From Phocoena phocoena (taxonomy: Eukaryota > Chordata > Mammalia > Artiodactyla > Phocoenidae): DNA of 64,000 nucleotides. The stretch spans positions 90,736,894 through 90,800,893 of the forward strand of contig NC_089228.1 of NCBI RefSeq assembly GCF_963924675.1. The letters are read 5' to 3'. Made by a program: the position numbers and the translations under genes. The notes below the pieces were generated by a model, which saw only the letters and a list, made by a program, of their open reading frames with translations, was not told where the DNA came from and made no database searches. Of this stretch, positions 1 through 12,783 are shown piece after piece; the stretch's first letter is position 1, and every line of letters starts with the position of its first letter.

Positions 1-1339
1 CTTCCACAGGTGTCCTACATTACACCTTCTCTTTGTGCACTAACATTAAGAAAAGTGATCAAATGTATAGCCTTACAAAGTACAAGAACAGAAAACAGCA
101 AGTTGGTTACAAATTTAAATCTAGACAGCTCATTCTGAACTATAATTCCATTCCATCTTCTCTCCTGTCCAATCAAAAGAGCCTTGGCACCCATTTTTTG
201 GCTAATCCAGCACTGACTACTTTTTGTCAGGGTGACAGCTGTAATAATGGACTTGGAATTAGAACAGAATATTCTATGTCAAGACGATGCTCACTTCAAG
301 CTCTCTATCTAAAAGGCCTCGGGATTTTTCTTGAATGAAATACTGTAAAGCCAGCATTCCAAGTTGCTCTTGGCTTTACCCACATCTTCAAAACTGCAAA
401 ATTAAATAGTAACCTTCTGTAATAGAACATTGCCTCCACCTGCAGTTAGAAAGACATTTACAACAAGAACCCCACTTCTAAAAAAAAAATAGTTTTCCTT
501 AGCAAAGAACTTGGAAGAAGATGGTTTATTTAGAAGAATTTCAGATAACCATTAATTTTGAATTACCTGAAACAGTATGACTTCCAGAAAGTTAATAATA
601 GATAGATTTCTATATTTTAACTGATGAATCATGGGTACACATATTATTACTCTGGTTTGGCTAAAATAGATATTTAATTAGAGTGAGGATCCAAGGATTT
701 ATCTGAAGTATCCCTGATTGTGTTGGTTCAGTTTTATCCTCACCAAATCATCTGTATAAGATTTCTTCTTACATTTCTCAGTAACTGATCTAAAAGTTTT
801 ATCCTAGGTATCTCCACGGCTGGGTCTTTGGTGCCCTACATCACTGTAGATATGAAACTTCTGAGAAGGTAGCAAGAACTTTTGACCTGCACATTTTATT
901 AAATTTATATTTCTCTCAAATGTTCATGCTTATTAGTATTCCTAAGTTGTCAAAAACTAGACATTAATGAATTTACAAAGACTAAGTCTAGAAAAAAAAA
1001 AGAGGAGACAAAGCTGAAAACCCAGCAAAGACTCTACACAAGGTAACAGTAGTTCTTGCTCATTTTGAAATGTATTCTTTCCCTCTGACTTGAGATTGGC
1101 CATTTTTAGGATGGTCCCAATTCAATGTGATCATGGGAATAGCCTAAGATGAGTTAGGTTCCTTTCTGACTACACCCAAATATTACTGCCTACTGAACAG
1201 CCAGAAAGCAAAGATGAAGGGATATCTGAGATGGGCACAGAGTGATCACAATGGAGTATAAGCATCTCATCCAAGGAGGGCAACTTCTGAAAGCTTTAGG
1301 TGTTACGCTTAGAACCTCTTCTTGATACAGTATCGATTA
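1..1339. other. Unclassified non-coding sequence
   Basis: AT-rich mammalian intergenic or intronic DNA. Reading frames are short and have no recognisable domain. I see no repeat family I can name. Short A runs (for example near 481 and 992) are the only low-complexity parts. Confidence 0.5.
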
Positions 1340-1798
1340 CTCCGATACTCAATGTTAAATAGAAATAGAAAAGGGTGAGATTAATTTGCTAATCTATGTA
1401 ACTTTAGAAATGAATTGAGTCTGTAAGAATTAAAGCAAAGGACCTGTACACAAGCACTGTACCCTAGGTGATGAGGTTTCTCTAACTGGAGTTCAGGTTA
1501 ACAATTCTGATAACATTATACATATATACTGAAAATGAACAACCCAAGTAAATAGGTGGCAGACGGTAGGAGCCAGGTTTCTCACTGCTGGAGTAGGACG
1601 CTACAAACGAGAAAGAGGAGAAACCAGAGTGATCCATGTGGTGTAATGGATTAGAGTTGAAGCCATCAGTATGATCTCAGATACAGATGGTTACATGCAG
1701 AAATATTTATAGAAATGTGTGTATATAGCCATATAAATGTATATATGCACATAATGTAAGTATACATATGTAAAGATGTACATGCGTGCATGCGTGTG

Positions 1799-1840
<42 letters not shown>

Positions 1841-2965
1841 ACCATACATACATATATTTCCTGCTGACAGCTGAGAAGGCCTGGTAGCAATGACAGTAGC
1901 AACTAGCGCACCTAGTGCCCAAATCTGTGTTTCTAGTACCATTCTCCAATAAAAGGCTCCTTGGAGAAATGGCTGTTTCTAAGACTTGGGAAGCAAAGAC
2001 ACATGGACCATCATGTAGTGTCAGGATGTTAGAAAGTGCTAAAAATGAACAAAAAAATAAAAAGCCTCCACAATAATGGGAATGTATCAAAGGAACAGAG
2101 GAACCGACTGAAAGAACTCCCAATGGCCAAAGCTAGAATAATTTGAGCAAGAAAATAGTAGTACTGGACTATAACCCAAAGTACAAAATAAACATCCCTG
2201 AGTTCACGCCAATGTAATTAACGACTGAATAAATGGCAGGGAACAGAAAAATATTCCTGTGCAGAAACAATTTATGTAGCTCTTCCATATTAAAGAGACA
2301 GAGCATAACTCCCCACTCTAAATGTGAACTGTGCACGGTGACTTTCTTCCAAAGAGCACAGTATGGACAGCGAGGGGGAAAAGAGTAACTTCATAGTGGA
2401 GAATTTGAAAAACACTAACAAGCCAGGTGATCAAGGTCAACATCAATGGTGACAAGTTATACTGATAGTGTGTACCCTTGATATGATGTGATATGAACGC
2501 ATTTCATCTCTGTGGATTTCTTCCCCAAAACCCATAACCTCAGTTTAACCATGAGAAAAACATCAGACAACGCCCAATCCAGAGACATCCTACAAGGTAC
2601 TTGATGGCCAGTTCTCCACAAAATTGTCAAGGTCAATTAAGAACAAAAGTCTGAGAAACTGTCACAATCAAGAGGAGCCTAAGGAGACCTGACAACTAAA
2701 TGCAGTGTGGTACCCTGGATGGGATCCCGGAACAGAAAAACAAAAAAAACAAAACTGAGGCAATCTGAATATATTACAGACTTTAGTTAACATTAATGTA
2801 TAAATATTGGCTCATCAATTGTAACAGTTATACAGTTATGTACGTAATACAGCTATGTAAGATGCTAACAGGGGAAACTGAGTATGAGTATACAAGAGCT
2901 CACTGTACTACCTTCACAATAATTCTGTAAATCTAAAACTGTTCTAAAATAAAAATATTTAAAAA
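1340..2965 (+). mobile_element. Ancient L1M 3'UTR / 3' end (copy 1)
   Basis: Matches from memory the long 3'UTR of old mammalian L1 (L1MC/MD/ME clade). Landmarks in order are a 'tttctcactgctggagtagg' block near 1578, a purine/pyrimidine microsatellite, 'gtaccattctccaat' near 1936, 'aactaaatgcagtgtggtac' near 2695, and the terminal 'taaatctaaaactgttctaa' before an A-rich end. It is paralogous to the copy ending at about 9468 and in the same orientation. It has no coding capacity. The left boundary is approximate and the subfamily is uncertain. Confidence 0.72.
1795..1855. repeat. TA/CA microsatellite inside the L1M 3'UTR
   Basis: An alternating purine-pyrimidine tract: tgtgtatatata, then about 14 CA units, then tatata and catacata. 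The related L1M copy has a shorter, degenerate tract at the equivalent place (about 8376-8412), so the array probably grew from a seed in the L1 3'UTR. Likely polymorphic. Confidence 0.9.
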
Positions 2966-4619
2966 AATAATAAAATGTTCTCATTTGAATTTACTGTACG
3001 TCTGCAAAAGTGAGACGGACCCCAGGCAGAGCCAAACATATGAAAGTTGCATGTGGTGCCAAACTTATCACCCGAACGCTTGCTCCAGACACGAGTCTAA
3101 GCCTGATATCCATAATCTCAGCACCCTTCCTTAACCGAGCTCAGTACCCGTTATCAGACTTCCCTCTCTATTCCATATTACAGTCCCATACATGAGTACT
3201 CAGCAAGTCAATCTGATAAGCAAATCTACGGTAACACAACAAGGTAAAAGAGCATCAGCCAGTTACCATAGCAGCACAATCAACTGCGGTCTCTTGGAGG
3301 TAAGACACTCCAATCCCTTAATGACTCTCATAGTGGGGATGTCAAACAAGGAAGGAGAGGGTGAGGTTCGACAGCAGAGGCGTATTAAGCTAGGCCATGC
3401 AAGGTCTCTATTCCCTTATGTATATTTATGCACCTAAAGTAGGTCTATCTCTTTGGAAGTCAGTCATCAGATGTCTCAAGATATCCCATAACACAGAGAA
3501 TTAGCCAGTGAGAGCTTGTAGAAATAACCATGAAAAAAAAAGATCAAATTATGTTAGTCTTCAGAAGACTGTCATAGACCTTTCCTATTTCATTAGCTTT
3601 ACTCTATTTGGGAGATCACTGCTGGGTATACGTTTCCTATCATGTTCTTCCATGAAATCACACCCTTTTCTATTTTCTCTATAATATAAGGCCTATGGCA
3701 AAAACACTCCATGGATGACCATCGTATTAATATACCAGGAAGAAAATGTCATTCAAAGGACTCTATGAAATACCAGGGCCAAATTACATTGGCTTGCAAA
3801 GCAAGCATACCTCATCCATTTCGTCTCTAGCTAGGTATTCTAGTAGCTGCCTCTTAAAAAAATCATTTAAATCAAACCACACTTCCCCTTACAGACAAAC
3901 AAAATCACTTGCAGCTAATCCATCTCCTACTTTATTGCCCATAGAAATGAAGAACAGGTTGCACAAGTACAGTGTACAACAGGAGGCTGGGAGACAGCAG
4001 TCATCCATTTCCTCATAGTATACAAGTTCGATCGTGTTTGCCTAATTATCCCATTAACCTGTACCTAAAGATCCAATTACTCCAGCTGCGGGTGATTGAA
4101 TAAAGGGCAATTGCAACAGATACCAGGCAGGGGACACGTGCATTCCTCATCTGTAAAGTTTGTAATTGCTGGTTTGGTCTTTCACCAAGAAATTCCTATG
4201 GCAGCAAAGATAACTGAAGTGTTTCCGAAGGGCAGTTTCTAAACTGGTAAATACTCATTTAAATTTTAGATGTTTATTATGAATCCAAGTACTCTTCCTT
4301 CTCTTAAGTTCACATTTGTTCTATTACCACACTTTTTCTGATAGGATTTAAAAGATCAAGCCTACTGAATCAGATTCTTTCTTTCCAGGCATTTTCCCTC
4401 CAATTCAGGTAGCTGTCATTAGGAACAGAAGTCCCCAATTCACGTTAGGGAATGCATGAACCAACACTTTCTTTGGATGTGATTAAGTACGTATAAATAA
4501 TTAGAGTATAATTTTCCTATAAAAATAATCCTGTATTAAATAACTAGCATAAACATTTAGTTATGGTCTCTGATCTCAGATGTACTCTCAGTGTTGCCCA
4601 CAAATCTTTTCATTATTTT
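2966..4619. other. Unclassified non-coding sequence
   Basis: No repeat family, exon or RNA gene recognised. The open frames at 3010-3195, 3192-3437 and 3746-4018 have no domain, no coding-like composition and no splice context that I can defend. Confidence 0.45.
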
Positions 4620-5420
4620 CTAGTCAGGTGCCCAAGAGAAACTCACAAACTTTTTGTCTCTTCATCTTAAATATTCAATCCCATCTCTACTGTCAGTCTG
4701 AGCAGATGAGCTCACGCTACCTCACAGTGAAACAGACATCATCATCAAAAAAACCATTAAATGTCTGCTACATAGATCCCTTCAGCCACAAGCAACTTCT
4801 CCTCTTCCTACTTTCCACCAAAGTCTGACCTGGATCTCAATCTCTCGCATCTTCCCAGAAACCTATGTACTCAGTTGATTATCTTCTCGTTTCTTCTCAT
4901 TTCTCATTATGTTCGGCCACTACCTCTTCCTCTCTATTTGTTTCTTCTCATCAACATTTGTACATGCTCAAGACATTGCTATCTTAAAAAAAAACACACA
5001 ACTCTTCAGCTGACATTCTCCCCCAGCAACCTCACTATCACTCTCTTGCTTTTTACAACCAAACTTCTTTAAAATACGTTATCAGTTCTTTCTGTGTGGG
5101 CGCCGCACCTGCTCATGGCTCAATCCACTCTGATGGAGTTTGTGCTCATGCTGCTCCAAAGTGGATGTCGTCACGGCCACCAGTGAAATCAACAATCATT
5201 AATACTGACTTCATATCCAATTGTTAAGCACCATCTTTTTCTCCTCTTTTCTTGGTTTACATGACTATTCATTTTTGTTCCTCCTTCTTTTCTATCTCCT
5301 CTTATCATTTACCTATTCCTCCCCAGATAGCTATATGGCATATTCCCTGACTTTCTTAAGGTTCTTACTCAAATTTCACCTACTCAGTAAAGCTTTCTTT
5401 CCTCATCGTATTAAAAATTG
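4620..5420 (+). mobile_element. Ancient L2 LINE fragment
   Basis: C- and T-rich sequence resembling the sense strand of L2 (CR1-like LINE). The clearest part is the end: 'gatagctatatggcatattccctgac' style text followed by 'aaatttcacctactcagtaaag', equivalent to the L2 3' ORF2 region where the protein ends. An upstream block with 'gctttttacaaccaaacttc' near 5050 also fits L2 ORF2. It is heavily decayed, with an internal stretch (about 5093-5215) that I cannot align. No intact frame. Confidence 0.55.
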
Positions 5421-5427
5421 ATAATTT

Positions 5428-5875
5428 CCAAAGTAAAATAACAAGTATTGATGAGGCTGTGGAGAAACTGGAATGCTTCTGCACTCTTTGTGGAAAGTAA
5501 GATGGCGCGTTCACTATGGAAAACAGTATGAAGGTTCCTCAAAAAAATAAAAAAGAATTACTATATGATCCAGAAATTCCACCTCTGGGTATATGCCCCA
5601 AATAATTGAAAGCAGGGACTTGAACAGGTATTTGTACACCTATGTTCACAGCAGCATTGTTCACAACAGGCAAAAGGTGGGAAGCAACCAAAATGTTGAG
5701 GACATTATGCTAAGTAAAACAAGCCAGCCACACACAAAAAATTACTGCATGATCCACTTTTAAGAGGTCGGCACTGCATTAAAGTTATAGATCAATATGC
5801 GGAAATCTGATATACCTAAATATTGAATCTTCTAATCCATCAGCATGGTATGTTCCTCAATTTATTTAGTTATTT
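5428..5875 (+). mobile_element. L1M ORF2 C-terminus / 3'UTR fragment
   Basis: Contains the standard L1 ORF2 tail landmarks on the plus strand: 'gaggctgtggagaaactgga' near 5453, 'gaaggttcctcaaaaaaataa' near 5530, the 'tatatgatccagaaattcc' block and 'gggtatatgcccca' near 5588, then 'cagcagcattgttcacaa'. All frames are broken by stops. It is a 5'-truncated fossil. Confidence 0.75.
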
Positions 5876-5893
5876 AAAAATATATCAATAATG

Positions 5894-5946
5894 TGGAAGG
5901 AAGAAAGAGGGAAGGAGAGAAGGAGAACGAGAGAAAGAAAAAAAAT
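5894..5946. repeat. GA-rich low-complexity tract
   Basis: Nearly pure purine tract on the plus strand (ggaagg/gaaaga/gagaga units), with a single c near 5930. It explains the highly charged start of the small frame that begins at 5893, which is not a gene. Confidence 0.85.
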
Positions 5947-6194
5947 GATTCCTACTCTAAGCCTGATTCCTTTGCTATGATCAACGCATCATCCTTTTGG
6001 TGCCTATTGATCTCCCATCTCTTAAAAGATGAAAGGACTAATTACTCAATTTTGTTAGTCTACTATTCCAGACAGTTCTGGTATCCACGTGTGTCATCTA
6101 AAAGTACATAAACCTTATCCAGATCACTAATCCATTTACTCACAGAAGATGGAGAGAATAAAAATGGTATCATATAGTTTAAAATAAAGAGTAA

Positions 6195-6330
6195 TGTATA
6201 TTCACATAGCACTCTTGAGTTTACAAAGCAGCTTCATACATTATAATTGAATTGTTTTGACAATTACTCTATAAGGTATGTTTGATAATAATAATAAATA
6301 GCATTTATTGAGAACGATGTTCTACTACAG
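6195..6330 (-). mobile_element. Possible MIR/L2-derived relic
   Basis: 'tttacaaagcagcttcatac' followed by 'ctctataaggtatgtttgat' resembles the minus-strand core of MIR-like repeats (tttacaaagc..., ctcacaa..., tgaggtaggt...). It is short and diverged, so the call is tentative. Confidence 0.35.
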
Positions 6331-6479
6331 CTTGTGTTTTTATAATACCAACTACTCAGGAACAATATCATTATAACATGGTAGTAGTTGTGTTGGTTCA
6401 TACACAGTTGTGTTGGTTCTAGTTCCTAAGTCCTAAGAAAGATCTGGAGTACCAGAATTATAACTAACCAGAAGAAAAG

Positions 6480-9468
6480 GCAAAAGCATAGACAAATAAT
6501 TGTAAAAAAGAAAAATAAAGTCAAAGTACTCACTTTACCCTGTTTCAAGACTTATCATAAAGCTACAGCAACCAAGACACTGTGGTATTGTTAAAAAATA
6601 GATAAGTGGAACAGAGCACATAGTTCAGAAATACAGTCAAGTGATATTTGACAAAACTGCAAAATCAATTCAATTGAGAAAGTATAGTATCTTCAACAAA
6701 TAGTACCGGAACAATTGGATGTCCATAGATAAAAAATGTAAACCTCAATACGTACCTAACACCTTATACAAAAATTAATTCATTATGGATCACAGACCTC
6801 AATGTAAAACGTAAAACTATAAAAATCTAGGAAAAAATATAGGAGAAAATCTACATGACTTTGGGTTTGGAGACGAATATTTAATAACCCATAAACCCAA
6901 ACCTTTAAATTAAAAAACTGACAAATTAGGCTTTATTAATACTTAAAATTTGTGCTCTGCAAAAAACACTTAAGAAAATGAAAAGGCAAGCCACAGAATG
7001 GGAGAAATACTTGCCAATGATATATAAAGTAATTTGTATCCAGAATCTATAAAAACTTCTGAAACTCAACAATTAGAAAATTTTAAAACACAGTTAAAAG
7101 TAGGCAAAAGGTATGAACAGAAATTTCACCAAAAATTGGCAAACATTTTGGCAAATAAGCATGTGAGAGATTTTCACCATCACTGTCATTGGGAAACTGA
7201 AATTTAAAATCACAATGAGATACCAGTCTACACATATCAGAAGAGCTAATTTAAGAAACAAACAAACCACCTAACAATATCAAATGCTGATGAGGATGCA
7301 GAACAACAAAGGGCTCTCATTCATTGCTGGTGAGAAGACTAAATGGTGCAGCCATCTTGGAAAACAGTTTAGCAGGTTATTATAAAGTTAAACACAGATT
7401 ATTCAATCCAACAATCGTGCTCCTGGGTATTTGTCCAAGTCAAATGAAGGCTTGTGTTCACACAAAAACTTGTATGTGATATTCACAGCATTTATTTATA
7501 ATTACCCCAAACTGGAAGCAATAAAGATGTCCTTCAACTAGTGGATGAATAAACTGTTCCATCCATACAATAGAATACCATTCGATTGTAAAAATATCAA
7601 GCTATTGATTCACATGACATGGATGACTCTTAAATGCATTTTGCTAAGTAAGAAAGTAAAACCCCAAAAGCTACAAATTATAGGATCTCATTAACATTAC
7701 ATCAGAAAAAATCAAAACTATATGAATGAAACACAGATCAATGGTTTTCAGGGGTTGGAGAAATGAGAAAGGATGACTAAAAAGGGAAGCACAGGGAACT
7801 TTTCATGGTAATGGAACTGTTCTCTATAGTCCTGGAGTGGTGGACTGTATGCATTTGCCAAAACTCATAGAAATTCGCAATACACGTCACAAAGAGTGAA
7901 CATTAATATGCACGTTGAAAGCAAAACCAAACAGATGGAATATAAAGTGTGACAAATAAATCTAACTATATTACAAATGTATAAATAACCTCACTGGAGG
8001 GGTGGTAATAAAATTTTTAAAAAAAGCTGATCTAAATAACTTTGAAAACAGTGTTTTGACTAGAAATTGTAAGGCTAAGTAAAGACAAAAGGAACTGCAC
8101 ATAAACATTGCACTCTAGTTGGTAGCTTTGTTTTTCATGAAGAAATGAATTAATTCTGAAATTGCCTTAAATAAATACTGGCAACAAACAGATAAGTAAA
8201 TGGACAGTGGATGTTCAGAGCAGCTTTATCTCTGTCAAAGAAGGAAGTTACAGATAAACAAGGTGTAAAAGGGAGCTAGAATGAACCATGGAATACTGCA
8301 GTAGAGTCAGAGACATGAACTCCTGTTTAGTTTACTATGTAAACAGACGGACAGATGCAGAGAAAAAGTAGCATTATATGTGTATGTGTAGGTTAGTATA
8401 CATATATATATTTCGTAACTCTGCTAAAAGGGCTTAGAAGCAGTGACACCCCAGCGAGAGCATGCATACGCAGTACCCAAATCTTGGTTTCTGTGTACCA
8501 TTCTCCAATGACAGGAAGCTTCTGGGATAAGTAGTTAATTCCAGGACTATAACAGGAAACTACAAGTTGAGCCTGGAGCATCTTTTAGGGCCAGAAATCA
8601 AGGAAGTACCACCCCCCAAAACAAAAAAGGGATATTAGCATGTCAAGAGACACAGAAGCCAACTTGAAAGTGCTTCCAATGACCAAAGCTGGAAGAACTT
8701 GAGTTACAAAATAAATTATGTACTATGGTATTATAATCCAAAGAATTATATAAATAATAAATAAATATGCATGAATCCATACTGATATAAATAAATGACT
8801 GGAATAAATAACTAATCAGGGTAAGAGGCTAAACCTTTCTTACAAAAAAATTCCAAATATATATGGAATGAAGCTTAATTTCCTCCTCCTGAGTGTGGGC
8901 GGGACTTAGTGGTTCACTCACTAATGATAGAGTCTGTAAAGTTACAGTATGTAAAGTTACAGCTACAAACACCAGCTTGTCACACGAATAACATATGTTC
9001 CCTACATGATGTGTTTAGAAAGATACTGCACCTCGTGGTATTCTTTCCCAAAACCTATGACTACTGTTTAATCATAAAGAAAATAGCAGACAAACCTCAA
9101 CTGAAGAACATTCTACAAAATACCTGACCAGAGCTCCTCAAAACTTCCCAGGTCATAAAAACCAGAGAAAACTGTGAAACTATCACAGACCAGACGATAC
9201 TAAGAACACATGAACTAAATGCATGTGGTATCCTGGATTGGATCCTGAAACAAAATGGACAATAATGGAATGGTTGGTAAAATCTGAATAAACTATGAAG
9301 TTCAGTTAATTGTAATGTACCAATGTTGATTTCTTAATTGCGACAAATATATCATGGTAATATAAGATGTTAACATTGGGGGAAACTGCGTGAGTTTAGG
9401 AATTCTCTGATTATCTTGGCAACTCCTCTGTGAATCTAAAATTATGCCAAAATTAAAAGTTTATTTTA
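6480..9468 (+). mobile_element. Ancient L1M: ORF2 C-terminal part plus long 3'UTR (copy 2)
   Basis: From about 6500 the sequence follows the L1 ORF2 C-terminal coding region: 'agctacagcaaccaagacac' near 6561, 'ccacagaatgggagaaatac' near 6992, 'tcacaatgagataccagtct' near 7210, and 'gtgctcctgggtatttgtcc' near 7416. Stops occur in all frames. From about 7740 it continues through a long 3'UTR of the same clade as the copy at 1340-2965, sharing 'accattctccaatgacagg' (8498) and 'atcctggattggatcctgaa' (9230). It ends at 'aatctaaaattatgccaaaa' and a T/A-rich tail. An A-rich point near 8010-8026 could instead be the junction of two elements; I favour one element because the text on both sides fits one L1M 3'UTR. 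Confidence 0.78.
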
Positions 9469-9914
9469 AAAATCTTAAAATATTTAATTAGTTTTAAAAA
9501 TAAGAAATTTTAAAATTCAACTGTATGTAAATGTTTTTATTTAATATTTTGATGTGAATTTAGAAAAATTTGTATTTTGTCTTATCATAAAGTACTTAAA
9601 AACCTGTGAAAATAACACTTTTAATTTTATGTTTACTCTAAAATTCATTGTTGATGAAATATGTAAAAATTTTGGACTTAAAATGCATTTAGCTTATTAC
9701 TCTGGATAAGAAGACATTATACCAAAATCTTGATTATAAAGGCAAGTAAAATAAATCTGGGGAAAAAGTGTCAACTCAAAGGCTTAAAACTTCCTGCTTC
9801 TCTGCCTGCGATCTTCCTCTAGTCATGGGATCTTGCTCAGACGGTGCACAGAACAGCCCGAAAGTACGGGGAATTTAATACTCTCAGAGACAATCACCAA
9901 CCAAAGAGAGTCAA
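9469..9914. other. AT-rich unclassified sequence
   Basis: The first ~230 bases are extremely A/T-rich (ttaaaatatttaattag style); the rest is ordinary. No feature recognised. Confidence 0.45.
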
Positions 9915-10195
9915 AGTCGATGAATAAATTCCCCCTCACTGTGAAACAATTCTTAGATGTAGACCAGACTAATGAAGGGCACTAATGAAAAATGCATTCA
10001 GGTTAATCAGCTATTATTAGAAAGGGGAAATAGTTTCCGAAATGCTTCAGAGGAAAATAAACTAATCAACCTGCAAACATGCTTCCAGCACAGAAAATTA
10101 ATTTCCTATAATTGAACTACATATTAAAAAGAAATAACTTCATCATGATCATGGACAAAGGCAAAAGTTGGCTTTTTAAAGATATGCTTCCAAGC
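9915..10195 (+). repeat. Unclassified duplicated sequence, copy A
   Basis: A stretch centred on 9990-10110 matches a second stretch at about 13,290-13,410 in the same orientation. Shared blocks include 'agctattattagaaagg', 'gaaatgcttcagaggaaaat' and 'aaacatgcttc'. By eye the core is roughly four-fifths identical with small indels. Weaker similarity extends on both sides ('gaccag' ... 'aatgcattca' upstream; 'tattaaaaagaa' and 'gttggcttttt' downstream). I do not recognise the family and there is no coding frame. Confidence 0.65.
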
Positions 10196-11349
10196 TGTCC
10201 ACAATGGTAGGCTGTTCACTAACACACAACTTTTTGGCTTTTCTCCCCTTGCTGTCAATTTCCCTGCTCTCTCCCTTGTACTTTTTAGGATGACTTCCTA
10301 AATTGGTTATGTGCACCAAAATTCTTTCCTCAGGGCCTCTTTTCATGGGGAAACATCATTCCACAATCAAGAGAACACTCAGATATATGCAATAATAATA
10401 AAATTCAGCCAGCTTTGGGGTTTTTTTGCTAATTTTTAGTCACACTAAAGCCATACCTTGATACCTTTATATGTAATTCTGATGCTGCATTTTTCAGAGT
10501 AGGAAGATAGAATGTATTTTACTTAGAAAATTCGATAAGTAGATATAGAACTTTTAAAATATTTAGACATATAATGGGTGGGCCTCCTACCCCAGGCTCC
10601 AAAATATTTGAGACAGATCTGTCAACAGCAAACTCTTAAGTCACAGCTAGGGTTCTGACTAGTGGTGACCCTCTTCACCTGTCCACTGGTGAGGACGCAT
10701 CCATGGCACCTTTTTAAATTACAGCTCGCTAGTTTTTCTAAAACACATGTAGCGGTAGTTCTCATGGGAGGAATAAAACTAGGGGTCTTAGTCTGGTCTT
10801 CGAAAGACCTCTGAAGTATTTTGCTGTGCCATGCTCCCAGAACTAATGTCAGATGGGTCATTGTTCTCATAGCAAAGACATCTCTCGAGAACCCCACCTC
10901 TTTCTCTAGCAGCGGTGCCCTGTATCTCTCAGGAAAAATGTGCTGAAATAAAGTTCTGGCTTATGGACTAGAGTTTTAATGATAACACACTCCCTTCAAA
11001 CAATGATTCCTTAAAAGGAAAACTGGCATTCTACTCTAAGAAACAGGTTTCTATTTACACATATTTCATTCATTCATTCATCCAGTACCAACTCATGAAT
11101 TCTTATATTATTATTCCTATTTTGTTCAGCAGGTTATAACTCATTACATTATTTGTTTTGATGCCCTAATTTTCCAAGATTTAGCCAGTGGAGCCCCTTC
11201 AGGCCAGGTGTGATGTCACTTTTTCATGCTCCCATCATTTTTCAAGAACCTCTATGCTTTCTTGTTCCACAGGATAGTCCAAGCTTATCTTGCATTTTCC
11301 CATCCCCAGGAACTGGCCATTCTTCAAGGATCCAGACTCCTTTTGGTGG
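10196..11349. other. Unclassified non-coding sequence
   Basis: Nothing recognised. A minus-strand open frame at 10,622-10,897 has no domain or family resemblance. Short low-complexity (att)n and (attc)n runs occur around 11,065-11,115. Confidence 0.45.
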
Positions 11350-11640
11350 AAAATAATATTCAGAACTAATAAATGGAGATGGAATTATGGCATTAGAAAA
11401 TCATGATTTGGCATCTATTGTAGTAATAATTGTTTCAGATAAGAATCATCAATGGATGCTAAAACCAGTGGGTGAAAATTTAATGAACAGGACATTTACA
11501 TAGCTTCAAAGTATCTCCCCACAAAATGTTAACTACAAAGAAAAAATAGTAACTTTAAAGTGGAAAAATGTATTAGACACCATTTTAACCAAGTCATCGA
11601 AATTACCATCACCAGTAATGGTTTAAAATGACATCATGTG

Positions 11641-11850
11641 GGCTTCCCTGGTGGCGCAGTTCGTTGAGAGTCCACCTGCCGATGCAGGGGACACGGGTTC
11701 GTGACCCGGTCCGGGAAGATCCCACATGCCGCGGAGCGGCTGGGCCCGTGAGCCATGGCCAATGAGCCTGTGCATCCGGAACCTGTGCTCCACAGCGGGA
11801 GAGGCCACAACAGTGAGAGGCCCACGTACCACAAAAAAAAAAAAAAAAAA
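11641..11850 (+). mobile_element. CHR-type tRNA-derived SINE, 15 bp TSD
   Basis: The SINE head starts at 11,641 with 'ggcttccctggtggcgcag'. A tRNA-like internal promoter region follows (B-box-like 'ggttcgtgac' at about 11,696). The short-form body ends 'agaggccacaacagtgagag' and an uninterrupted A tail. It is flanked by a perfect 15 bp TSD, 'aaatgacatcatgtg', at 11,626-11,640 and 11,851-11,865. The intact TSD and clean tail point to a fairly recent insertion. Open frames across it are artefacts of GC-rich SINE sequence. Confidence 0.95.
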
Positions 11851-12174
11851 AAATGACATCATGTGAGTCCTGATACACTGTACAGAGAATACAGTGTCAC
11901 TGACATGATAATCTTGCAAAAAATACCCAATCTAAACCTAATAATGAGGAAACATTAGACAAACCAAATTATTCATCTGTACTCTTAAAATATGTCAAGG
12001 TTATGAAAACCAAGGAACTGTTCCAGAGTAAAGTGGACAAGACAGAGTAACTAAATGCAATTCACGATTGAATCCTGGCCACAATTTTTTTTTCTGTAAA
12101 AGTATTAAATGAGACAATGGCTGAAATTTGAATAATCTATAAATTCAATATTAATATCTCACAAATGTTAATAT

Positions 12175-12240
12175 CGGGTTGGCCAAAAAGTTCGTTCAGG
12201 TTCCTCTGTAAGATGTTACAGAAAATGTAGCCAACCCAAT
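12175..12240. mobile_element. Tc1/mariner MITE, partial palindrome
   Basis: 'gggttggccaaaaagttcgt' on the left and 'gtagccaacccaat' on the right are the inverted ends of the short mariner MITE family known from ruminants and cetaceans, with the central 'gtaagatgttac' spacer. The right arm has lost part of the 'gaacgaactttttggcc' segment. TA-like targets lie next to both ends. It has no transposase, so movement would have depended on a mariner transposase elsewhere. It is inserted in the L1M 3' end. Confidence 0.85.
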
Positions 12241-12563
12241 GTTATGATTTTCACAATTGTACTGCAGTTATGTAAGAGAATTGCTTCTTCCTTAACTAAT
12301 AGACAGTAAGATATTTGGTGGTAAAGGACATCATGTTTAAACTTACAAAGGGTTCAGAAAAAAATGGTATATATGTTTGCGGAGATGTAGGGGGAGAAAA
12401 GAGAAGAGAAAGTAGATGACAAGGCAAATGTGATAAAATGTCAACAACTGCACTATATGTGTAGCTTTTCTGTAAGTCTGAAATTATATCAAAATAAAAG
12501 TTTACAAAATAAAATTACACAGTTGGTGTGGAGACTATATGCTGTGTCAAGAATCCCCAGGGA

Positions 12564-12783
12564 TGGGCTTCCCTGGTGGCGCAGTGGTTGAGAGTCCGCC
12601 TGCCGATGCAGGGGACACGGGTTTGTGCCCCGGTCCGGGAAGATCCCACATGCCGTGGAGCGGCTGGGCCCGTGAGCCATGGCTGCTGAGCCTGCGCGTC
12701 TGGAGCCTGTGCTCCGCAAAGGGAGGGACCACAACAGTGAGAGGCCCGCGTACCGCTAAAAAAAAAAAAAAAAAAAAAAAAAA
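12564..12783 (+). mobile_element. CHR-type SINE, 15 bp TSD
   Basis: Same short-form SINE as at 11.6 kb, with a long A tail of about 28 bases. It is flanked by a perfect 15 bp TSD, 'aagaatccccaggga', at 12,549-12,563 and 12,784-12,798. It inserted just beyond the old L1M 3' end. Confidence 0.95.

Larger units (their letters stand above)
11350..12505 (+). mobile_element. Ancient L1M 3' end, interrupted by a SINE and a MITE
   Basis: Old L1 3'UTR of a different subfamily from those at 1.3 and 6.5 kb. Landmarks: 'gacatttacatagcttcaaa' near 11,491, 'gagtaactaaatgcaattca' near 12,045, a 'ggtatatatgtttgcggaga' block near 12,366, and the end 'aagtctgaaattatatcaaa' near 12,474 before an A-rich tail. 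A CHR SINE splits it at 11,641-11,865 and a mariner MITE at 12,175-12,240, so it is older than both. No coding frame. Confidence 0.7.

Noticed and set aside
1707..2123. A 138-codon minus-strand frame
   Set aside because: It runs through a CA microsatellite (giving VCVCVC residues) and an L1M 3'UTR. No gene.
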